A stretch of 6,623 nucleotides of DNA from Candidatus Pelagibacter sp. (GTDB taxonomy: Bacteria; Pseudomonadota; Alphaproteobacteria; Pelagibacterales; Pelagibacteraceae). The position numbers and the translations under genes are program-made. The notes below the pieces were generated by a model, which saw only the letters and a list, made by a program, of their open reading frames with translations, did no database searches and was not told the DNA's origin. Shown one piece after another: positions 1 to 5,792 of this stretch. Position 1 is the stretch's first letter, and each line of letters starts with the position of its first letter. The stretch spans positions 1 to 6,623 of the forward strand of contig JAOIRP010000026.1 of the NCBI GenBank assembly GCA_028221385.1. The letters run 5' to 3'.

Positions 1-17
1 GTTATTTCTTCATCCAT
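1..17 (-). CDS. Possible first codons of a further gene of the acnA operon, cut by the window edge
   Basis: On the minus strand an ATG lies 2 nt after the acnA stop codon and starts an open frame reading M-D-E-E-I before the window ends. The spacing matches the 5-6 nt gaps elsewhere in this leftward block, so a co-transcribed downstream gene is plausible. Only five full codons are visible, there is no Shine-Dalgarno sequence, and no family can be assigned. It could equally be chance, since a second ATG in another frame closes after two more codons. Confidence 0.3.
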
Positions 18-19
18 AT

Positions 20-2689
20 TTACATCATTTTTCTTAATACATATTGAAGTATGCCACCATTTTTATAATACTCCATTTCATTTTTGGTATCAATTCTACA
101 GAGAGTTTTAATCTTTTTTATGTCACCTGAAGCATACTTTATTTCTACTAAAACCTGGTCCGATGGTTCAATCCCCTTTTCTAATTCTATAATAGTAATT
201 AATTCAGAGCCTTTTAAACTTAAATTTTTTCTATTCATTTTATCAGTAAATTGTAATGGCAATACTCCCATACCTATTAAATTTGATCTATGAATACGCT
301 CAAAACTTTCAGCTATTACTACTTTTACTCCTAATAATTTTGTTCCTTTGGCTGCCCAGTCTCTTGAAGACCCGGTGCCATATTCTTTTCCACCGATAAC
401 TACTAAATCAGTTCCTCTTTTTTTATATTCTTTTACTGCATCATAAATTGGCATTACTTTTTCCTCAGGATAAACCTTTGTAAAACCCCCCTCTGTACCA
501 GGTGCCATTTCATTTTTTATTCTAATATTTGCAAAAGTTCCTCTCATCATAACCTCGTGATTTCCCCTTCTAGATCCGTAAGAATTATAATCCTTGGGCA
601 ATATTTGGTGTTCCATAAAGTATTCTCCCGTAGGGCTTTCTTTTTGAATATTTCCAGCAGGCGAAATATGATCTGTCGTAACCATATCACCTAATATTAA
701 CAAAGGCCTTGCATCATTGATTGCTTTTATCCCTTCTGGATCTTTGGGCAAATTTTCAAAAAAAGGAGGCTTTTTGACATATGTTGATCCAGAGTCCCAA
801 TTATAAATACTTGTATTTTCAGTTTTGATCTCCTGCCATTGCTTTGGGCCTTCAGAAATATTTGAATATCTTTTTACAAACATTTCAGCGTTTAAAGCAT
901 CAGCCAATGTATCTTCTATTTCTTTATTAGATGGCCAAATGTCTTTTAAATAAATTTCCTTTCCTTCTTTAGATTTTCCTAAAGAGTCTTTGTAAAGATC
1001 AAATTCCATATGTCCAGCAATTGCATAAGCAACAACAAGTGGTGGTGATGCTAAATAATTTGCTTTTATATGTGGCGAAATTCTTCCTTCAAAATTTCTA
1101 TTACCAGACAAAACAGAAACTGCATAAATATCTTTACTATTTATTGAGTTAACGATTTCTTCAGGTAAAGGTCCTGAATTTCCTATGCAAGTTGTACAAC
1201 CATAACCAACTAAATTAAATCCAAGCTTATCTAAAAATACGTTAAGACCTGCTTTTTTTAAATAATCAGTTACCACTTGTGAGCCAGGTGCTAAAGATGT
1301 TTTTACCCATGGTTTTGTCTCTAGACCAAGTTCTACTGCTTTTTTAGCTAATAATCCTGCTCCAATTAATACATTTGGATTTGATGTGTTGGTGCATGAT
1401 GTGATTGCAGCAATTAATATTGACCCATCTTTTATTTCATAATCTTTTTCAGAAACTTTTGAAATATTTTGTTTTTTTCTACCTGTTGCTTCTTCAAAAA
1501 CTTTTTTAAATTCTTTTGAAGCATCAGTTAATAATACCTTGTCTTGTGGTCTTTTTGGTCCAGAAATTGTTGGAACGATTGTCGACATGTCTAATGAAAG
1601 CGTATCTGTAAATTCTATTTCATCGCTTGCCCATAAACCTTGTTCTTTTGCGTAACTTTCTACAATTTTTACCGTATTCTCATCTCTTCCTGAAAACTTA
1701 AGATATTTTAGTGTTTCTTCATCAATTGGAAAAAATCCACATGTAGCACCATATTCAGGAGCCATATTCGCTATAGTCGCTCTATCTGCAAGAGTTAAGT
1801 TCTTTAAACCTTTTCCATAAAATTCTACAAATTTTCCAACCACACCTTTATCTCTTAACATTTTTACAACTGTTAAAACTAAATCTGTCGCTGTGGTGCC
1901 TTCTGGCATTTTATTTGTTACCTCAAAACCAACTACTTCAGGTATTAACATTGAAATTGGCTGTCCTAACATTCCTGCCTCTGCTTCAATGCCTCCGACA
2001 CCCCACCCAAGGACTGATAAACCATTAACCATTGTAGTATGACTATCTGTTCCTACTAATGTGTCAGGAAATAAATAATTTTCTTTTTCAAATTTTTCTG
2101 ACCAAACTACTTTTGATAAATATTCTAAATTGACTTGATGACAAATTCCAGTTCCTGGAGGAACAATTCTAAAATTATTAAATGCTTGTTGACCCCATTT
2201 TAAAAAAGAATACCTCTCACCATTTCTTTGAAACTCAATATCTACGTTTTTTTCAAAAGAATCTGAATTTGCAGATTTATCAACTTGTACAGAGTGATCA
2301 ATCACTAAATCAACTGCAGATAAGGGGTTTACAGTATTAGGATCTTTGTTTTTTTCTTGGACCGCTTCTCTCATTGCCGCCAGGTCAGCCACCGCTGGAA
2401 TTCCTGTATAATCCTGGAGTAAAACTCTTGCTGGTCTGTAAGCTATTTCAGTATTTGATTTTTTAGTAATTAACCAATTTTTAATCGCCTCAATTTGATT
2501 TTTTGTTACTGATAGATCATCCTCGTATCTCAAAAGGTTTTCTAATAAGACTTTAAGAGATTTTGGCAGTTTAGATATACCTTCTAAACCATTCTTTTCA
2601 GCTTCTATTAAAGAATAATATTTATATTCACTGCCATTAATATTAATAGCTTTTAAAGAATTATAAGAATTTTTTTTTCCTGGTTTCAT
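20..2689 (-). CDS. acnA: Aconitate hydratase A (aconitase, AcnA/IRP1-type)
   Basis: Aconitase interconverts citrate and isocitrate through cis-aconitate in the TCA cycle, in the cytoplasm, using a [4Fe-4S] cluster. The 889-residue protein has the length of the AcnA/IRP1 branch and is complete. Visible landmarks in order are QDYTGIPAVADLAAMR (about 92-107), LVGTDSHTTM (211-220), the cluster cysteine in SCTNTSNP (C432), the other two cysteines in GYGCTTC (C498 and C501), then the C-terminal swivel domain with GDMVTTDHISPAGN (667-680), YGSRRGNHE (704-712), GGKEYGTGSSRDWAAKG (766-782) and ERIHRSN (797-803). All three cluster ligands are present. The start at 2689 is 6 nt after the stop of the LysE-family gene, so it is probably read from the same transcript. 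No Shine-Dalgarno sequence is seen. An A8 run lies a few codons after the start. The identification is very secure. Confidence 0.97.
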   Translation of the reverse strand: MKPGKKNSYNSLKAININGSEYKYYSLIEAEKNGLEGISKLPKSLKVLLENLLRYEDDLSVTKNQIEAIKNWLITKKSNTEIAYRPARVLLQDYTGIPAVADLAAMREAVQEKNKDPNTVNPLSAVDLVIDHSVQVDKSANSDSFEKNVDIEFQRNGERYSFLKWGQQAFNNFRIVPPGTGICHQVNLEYLSKVVWSEKFEKENYLFPDTLVGTDSHTTMVNGLSVLGWGVGGIEAEAGMLGQPISMLIPEVVGFEVTNKMPEGTTATDLVLTVVKMLRDKGVVGKFVEFYGKGLKNLTLADRATIANMAPEYGATCGFFPIDEETLKYLKFSGRDENTVKIVESYAKEQGLWASDEIEFTDTLSLDMSTIVPTISGPKRPQDKVLLTDASKEFKKVFEEATGRKKQNISKVSEKDYEIKDGSILIAAITSCTNTSNPNVLIGAGLLAKKAVELGLETKPWVKTSLAPGSQVVTDYLKKAGLNVFLDKLGFNLVGYGCTTCIGNSGPLPEEIVNSINSKDIYAVSVLSGNRNFEGRISPHIKANYLASPPLVVAYAIAGHMEFDLYKDSLGKSKEGKEIYLKDIWPSNKEIEDTLADALNAEMFVKRYSNISEGPKQWQEIKTENTSIYNWDSGSTYVKKPPFFENLPKDPEGIKAINDARPLLILGDMVTTDHISPAGNIQKESPTGEYFMEHQILPKDYNSYGSRRGNHEVMMRGTFANIRIKNEMAPGTEGGFTKVYPEEKVMPIYDAVKEYKKRGTDLVVIGGKEYGTGSSRDWAAKGTKLLGVKVVIAESFERIHRSNLIGMGVLPLQFTDKMNRKNLSLKGSELITIIELEKGIEPSDQVLVEIKYASGDIKKIKTLCRIDTKNEMEYYKNGGILQYVLRKMM

Positions 2690-2695
2690 TTAGTT

Positions 2696-3283
2696 TTAGA
2701 TATAGAACCCTATTATACAAACGATAAGTAGCAAGGACATAGCATAATTAAACTGTTTAATGAAATCTTTATTTGTCGCGAATTTCCTTAAAAATTTGCC
2801 AACAAAAGCCCAAGATGTAATGCTTGTTAAGGCTGTTAAAGAGCAGACAGCTATAACCGTTAGAGAACTATTTATATAATCATCCTCTATAATAAATTTT
2901 GAAACTAAAGTGATTCCTGCCATCACTCCCTTTGGATTTAAAAATTGAAATATAAAAGTGTCTATAAATGTAACAGGATTAACTTTTTTATCTTCTTTAG
3001 CTGATGATGAAAATGAAATTTTATAAGCTAAATATAATAAAAAAAAAGTTCCTAAAATTCTAATTATTTCTTGGATAACTGGATATTTTAAAAAAGTTGA
3101 TATCAAGACAAAGATGGTCAAAATAACAAAAGCTGTATAACCTAACCATGTGCCCATTATTAATGGTATTGTTTTTTTTATTCCAAAATTAAAACCAGAA
3201 TAAGAGGCTACAGCATTGTTTGGACCTGGTGTAAATCCTAGTGATAACGAAATTCCTATTAGTAGTAATAATTCTGGATGCAT
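2696..3283 (-). CDS. LysE/RhtB-family amino-acid exporter
   Basis: This is an inner-membrane protein of 195 residues, the usual size for the LysE/RhtB family of small amino-acid efflux proteins. The family signature is clear: GFTPGPNNAVASYSG at about 16-30, followed by the FGI/KKTIP stretch and G44, and a second conserved site FQFLNPKG at 112-119 in the fourth hydrophobic segment. By eye there are about six hydrophobic segments (roughly 4-24, 41-64, 70-90, 108-130, 137-160 and 176-195), with a charged loop (SSAKEDKK) at 93-100. The family exports lysine, arginine, homoserine, threonine, cysteine or similar compounds, and the substrate cannot be told from sequence alone. It sits 5 nt after csaA and 6 nt before acnA on the same strand. 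A T9 run (coding strand) falls in the third membrane segment. Family assignment is firm and substrate unknown. Confidence 0.9.
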   Translation of the reverse strand: MHPELLLLIGISLSLGFTPGPNNAVASYSGFNFGIKKTIPLIMGTWLGYTAFVILTIFVLISTFLKYPVIQEIIRILGTFFLLYLAYKISFSSSAKEDKKVNPVTFIDTFIFQFLNPKGVMAGITLVSKFIIEDDYINSSLTVIAVCSLTALTSITSWAFVGKFLRKFATNKDFIKQFNYAMSLLLIVCIIGFYI

Positions 3284-3288
3284 AAAAG

Positions 3289-3630
3289 TTAAGCTATTGG
3301 AAGGCCGTTTTCAGATTTTTGAGATGGATGAACGAGTATAACTTTACCCTCTTTATCTATTGAGCCCAATATAAGCACTTGAGATACCACTCCTGCAATA
3401 TTTTTTTCAGGAAAATTACATACTCCAATTATCTGTTTTCCTTTTAAATTATCTTCATTATAGTAGTGAGTAATTTGAGCGGATGACTGTTTAATTCCAA
3501 TCTCTTTACCAAAATCAACTTCAACTACTAAAGATGGCTTCCTAGCCTTTTCATTTTTCTTTACAGAGATCACTGTGCCAACACGAATGTCTACTTTATC
3601 AAATATATCAAAGGTGATTTGTTCTTTCAT
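3289..3630 (-). CDS. csaA: CsaA-type tRNA-binding protein / secretion chaperone-like
   Basis: This is a small soluble protein of 113 residues with one OB-fold tRNA-binding domain, like CsaA, which in Bacillus has been described as a chaperone-like protein linked to secretion. The same domain occurs at the C-terminus of some MetRS proteins and in Arc1p. Landmarks are FDKVDIRVGTV (10-20), the ARKPSLVVEVDFG strand (29-41), IKQSSAQIT (46-54), LKGKQIIGVCNFPEKNIAGVVSQVLILG (62-89) and the C-terminal VHPSQ..NGLPI. I chose the ATG at 3630. An in-frame ATG at 3684 would add 18 residues, but they are unlike the family, exceed its usual length of about 110, and would overlap the start of the divergent argE-like gene. 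It is the first gene of the leftward block. Its cellular role here is not evident; tRNA binding is inferred from the family. Confidence 0.92.
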   Translation of the reverse strand: MKEQITFDIFDKVDIRVGTVISVKKNEKARKPSLVVEVDFGKEIGIKQSSAQITHYYNEDNLKGKQIIGVCNFPEKNIAGVVSQVLILGSIDKEGKVILVHPSQKSENGLPIA

Positions 3631-3646
3631 ATATTTAATATATAAT
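3619..3646 (+). promoter_or_regulatory. Candidate promoter for the argE-like/puuE/alc block
   Basis: A perfect TATAAT lies at 3641-3646 with a weak -35 match, TTGTTC (three of six), at 3619-3624 and a 16-nt spacer. The -35 falls inside the first codons of csaA. Transcription would begin near 3653, only about 5 nt before the ATG at 3658, so the leader would be too short for a Shine-Dalgarno sequence, and none is seen. The -10 overlaps the candidate -10 of the opposite strand. Confidence 0.4.
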
Positions 3647-3647
3647 A
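3637..3647 (-). promoter_or_regulatory. Possible -10 region for the csaA-lysE-acnA block
   Basis: On the minus strand the 27-nt spacer holds TATTAT (3647-3642) and TATATT (3642-3637), each one mismatch from TATAAT, ending 6-11 nt before the csaA ATG. No convincing -35 lies at 16-18 nt upstream, where the sequence is already inside the divergent coding region. In such AT-rich DNA a chance match is easy, so this is a weak call supported mainly by the need for a promoter here. Confidence 0.25.
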
Positions 3648-3657
3648 GATCATAAAT

Positions 3658-4848
3658 ATGAGTACAGAAAATAATCTGGAGCAATTGTATAATAATTCAG
3701 TTCAAATTTTGACAGACTTAATAGCTTTTAAAACTATTTCGGGAGAAGATAACAGTTCATTAATTAACTATTGTGATGATATCTTAAAAAAGTTAGGCGC
3801 TAGTTCTTTTAGAACTTATGACAATGAAAAAAAAAGAGTAAATTTATTTGCTACACTTAAAGCTAAAAATTCAAATAATAAAAAACCAATTATTTTGTCA
3901 GGCCACACTGATGTAGTTCCTGTTTCAAAGGGCTGGAGCTCTGATCCTTTTACAGCGACAATTAAAAGTGACAAACTATATGGAAGAGGTTCATGCGACA
4001 TGAAAGGTTTTATAGCTTGCACTTTGGCTTATGCACCTATTTACTCTAAATCAAATTTAGATAGAGACATTCATTTTTCATTTACTTTTGATGAAGAAAC
4101 TGCATGTCAGGGTGCACCTATACTAATAGAAGAATTAAAAAAAAGAGATATTAAAGATGGTATTTGTATTGTTGGTGAACCAACTAATATGAAAATTATT
4201 GATGCTCATAAGGGATGTTATGAATACACAACTTATTTTAAAGGTTTAGCAGGACATAGTTCAGCTCCTCACAAAGGTGTAAGTGCTGTTGAATATGCAT
4301 CTAGATATGTGAATAAATTAATTGAGCTTAGGGATAAACTTAAAACTAGAGCGCCTAAAGATTCAATTTTTGATCCACCTCACTCTACTCTTTCTATTGG
4401 TGGTGTGTTTGGTGGTATTGCTCACAATGTAATAGCAGACAAATGTCATGTTAATTGGGAGACACGACCTGTTGTTAAAGAAGACGGTATATTTTTAAAT
4501 CAAGAAATTGATAAGTATGCAAATGAGGAGCTATTACCTGAAATGAAAAAAATTTTTCCTAATGCTTCAATTAAAAAAGATATTATCGGTGAAATAGTTG
4601 GATTTGATAGACAAGATAAATCAGATGCTTGTGAATTAATTTCAAGTTTAACAGGTGATAATTCTAGACAAGTTGTTTCTTTTGGAACAGAAGCAGGTTT
4701 ATTTCAAGAAATTGGGATCAGTACAGTAGTCTGTGGCCCAGGATCAATTGATCAAGCTCATAAAATTGATGAGTACATTGTTTTGGATGAACTTAAAAAA
4801 TGTTTAAATTTGCTTGATGGTATCAAAGCAGAGTCTGTTCCAAATTAA
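3658..4848 (+). CDS. argE: ArgE-type M20 deacetylase (acetylornithine deacetylase family)
   Basis: This is a cytoplasmic di-zinc amidohydrolase of peptidase family M20, 396 residues, close to the usual length of about 380-390 for alphaproteobacterial ArgE. ArgE removes the acetyl group from N-acetylornithine to give ornithine. The metal site is intact: SGHTDVVP (H83, D85), YGRGSCDMKG (D114), the catalytic pair in FDEETAC (E146, E147), VGEPTNM (E174), and the final ligand in AHKIDEY (H368). Other ArgE-like marks are the lid-domain GLAGHSSAPHKGVSAVEY (196-213), GGIAHNVIADKC (252-263) and SFGTEAGLFQ (341-350). It lacks the motif style of the carbamoylase/allantoate amidohydrolase branch of M20. 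The gene heads a block that continues into two ureide enzymes, 39 nt upstream of puuE, so its true substrate may differ from acetylornithine. Family is secure; substrate is moderately sure. Confidence 0.88.
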   Translation: MSTENNLEQLYNNSVQILTDLIAFKTISGEDNSSLINYCDDILKKLGASSFRTYDNEKKRVNLFATLKAKNSNNKKPIILSGHTDVVPVSKGWSSDPFTATIKSDKLYGRGSCDMKGFIACTLAYAPIYSKSNLDRDIHFSFTFDEETACQGAPILIEELKKRDIKDGICIVGEPTNMKIIDAHKGCYEYTTYFKGLAGHSSAPHKGVSAVEYASRYVNKLIELRDKLKTRAPKDSIFDPPHSTLSIGGVFGGIAHNVIADKCHVNWETRPVVKEDGIFLNQEIDKYANEELLPEMKKIFPNASIKKDIIGEIVGFDRQDKSDACELISSLTGDNSRQVVSFGTEAGLFQEIGISTVVCGPGSIDQAHKIDEYIVLDELKKCLNLLDGIKAESVPN

Positions 4849-4852
4849 TAAA

Positions 4853-4881
4853 TTGTTAAACTACACAAAGTAAATTATAAT
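4853..4881 (+). promoter_or_regulatory. Candidate internal promoter giving near-leaderless puuE mRNA
   Basis: In the 39-nt gap after the argE-like gene there is TTGTTA (four of six matches to TTGACA) at 4853-4858, exactly 17 nt, then a perfect TATAAT at 4876-4881. Only 6 nt separate the -10 from the puuE ATG at 4888, so the start site would fall at or within a base or two of the start codon. The short stretch before the ATG (ttttcct) has no Shine-Dalgarno character, which fits a leaderless message. It is the best promoter-like sequence in the window, though AT-rich DNA produces such matches by chance. Confidence 0.45.
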
Positions 4882-4887
4882 TTTCCT

Positions 4888-5790
4888 ATGTCTAAAAAAG
4901 ATCCAAGAGATATGATTGGGTATGGTTCCAAAGATAAAAAAATTAAATGGCCTAATAATGCACGCATTGCCGTTCAAATAGTTTTAAATTACGAGGAAGG
5001 AGCTGAAAATTGTGTTTTAAATGGTGATAAAAACTCAGAAATTTTCTTATCAGAAATAATCGGTGCTCAGCCTATAAAGGGTAGACATATAAATATGGAG
5101 TCTCTATACGAATATGGTTCAAGAGCAGGATTTTGGAGATTACATAAATTATTTCAGGAAAAAAAAATTCCCCTAACAGTATTTGGGGTTGGTATGGCTT
5201 TAGAGAAAAACCCTGAGGTTTGCAAAGCTATAATAGAAGCTGACTACGAGGTTGCATCTCACGGGTGGAGATGGATTGATTACCAAAATATCAAAAAATC
5301 TGAAGAAAAAAAACATATGAATCTCGCTATCCAATCTCATACAAAAATTTTTGGGGAAAGACCAAATGGTTGGTATACAGGAAGATGTAGTCCCAATACT
5401 AGAGATCTAGTAATAGAAGATGGTGGCTTTTTATACGATAGTGACTCATACAGTGATGACTTGCCGTATTGGGAAACTAGAAACAAAAAAAAACAATTAA
5501 TTATTCCTTATACTTTAGATAATAACGATATGCGATTTGCAACCAATCAAGGGTTTAATACAGGTGATCATTTTTTTTCTTATCTAAAGGATAGTTTTGA
5601 TGCTTTATACGAAGAAGGAAAAACAAATCCTAAGATGATGTCAGTAGGATTACACTGTAGATTAATCGGAAAGCCTGGTAGAATTCAATCTTTAAAGAAA
5701 TTTCTAGACTATATTCTTAAACATGAAGATGTGTGGATATGTAAAAGACTTGATATAGCAAAACATTGGATTAAAAACTATTCTGAATAA
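4888..5790 (+). CDS. puuE: Allantoinase, PuuE type (polysaccharide-deacetylase fold)
   Basis: This enzyme hydrolyses the hydantoin ring of allantoin to give allantoate. It belongs to the PuuE group, recruited from the NodB/polysaccharide-deacetylase fold and unrelated to the classical dihydroorotase-like AllB. The 300-residue protein is full length. Marks in order are RDMIGYG (7-13), ARIAVQIVLNYEEGAE (25-40), ESLYEYGSRAGFWRL (71-85), VFGVGMALEKNPE (98-110), EVASHGWRWIDYQ (121-133), GWYTGRCSPNTRDLV (161-175), GGFLYDSDSYSDDLPYW (179-195), IPYTLDNNDMRF (206-217) and SVGLHCRLIGKPGR (252-265). The deacetylase metal-site HxxxH is replaced by H125 and W129, and the usual acidic site lies in NYEEG, as expected for this group. 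The next gene, allantoicase, starts on the last base of its stop codon, placing both in one pathway and probably one translational unit. Confidence 0.95.
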   Translation: MSKKDPRDMIGYGSKDKKIKWPNNARIAVQIVLNYEEGAENCVLNGDKNSEIFLSEIIGAQPIKGRHINMESLYEYGSRAGFWRLHKLFQEKKIPLTVFGVGMALEKNPEVCKAIIEADYEVASHGWRWIDYQNIKKSEEKKHMNLAIQSHTKIFGERPNGWYTGRCSPNTRDLVIEDGGFLYDSDSYSDDLPYWETRNKKKQLIIPYTLDNNDMRFATNQGFNTGDHFFSYLKDSFDALYEEGKTNPKMMSVGLHCRLIGKPGRIQSLKKFLDYILKHEDVWICKRLDIAKHWIKNYSE

Positions 5791-5792
5791 TG
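5788..5792 (+). other. TAATG stop-start overlap between puuE and alc
   Basis: The puuE stop TAA (5788-5790) shares its final A with the alc start ATG (5790-5792). The upstream bases carry no Shine-Dalgarno sequence, so alc translation is probably started by ribosomes that have just terminated on puuE. This would keep the two enzymes of consecutive steps at linked levels. Confidence 0.75.

Noticed and set aside
84..293. 69-codon open frame on the plus strand
   Set aside because: It lies wholly inside acnA on the opposite strand, has no recognisable motif and no start signal; it is a shadow of the real gene.
3631..3684. N-terminal extension of csaA from an ATG at 3684
   Set aside because: The 18 extra residues do not resemble the family, would overlap the divergent gene's start, and the ATG at 3630 gives the normal length of about 113 residues.
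3816..4022. 68-codon open frame on the minus strand
   Set aside because: It lies inside the argE-like gene over its metal-binding motifs and has no family resemblance; it is a shadow frame.
3658..4848. Reading the M20 enzyme as allantoate amidohydrolase (AllC) from its neighbours
   Set aside because: Its motifs (SGHTDVVP, GRGSCDMKG, FGTEAGLFQ, AHKIDEY) are ArgE-like, not those of the carbamoylase/AllC branch, and allantoicase already provides the allantoate step.
4849..4887. Terminator or riboswitch between the argE-like gene and puuE
   Set aside because: The 39-nt gap has no GC-rich hairpin followed by a T run and is too short for a known aptamer.
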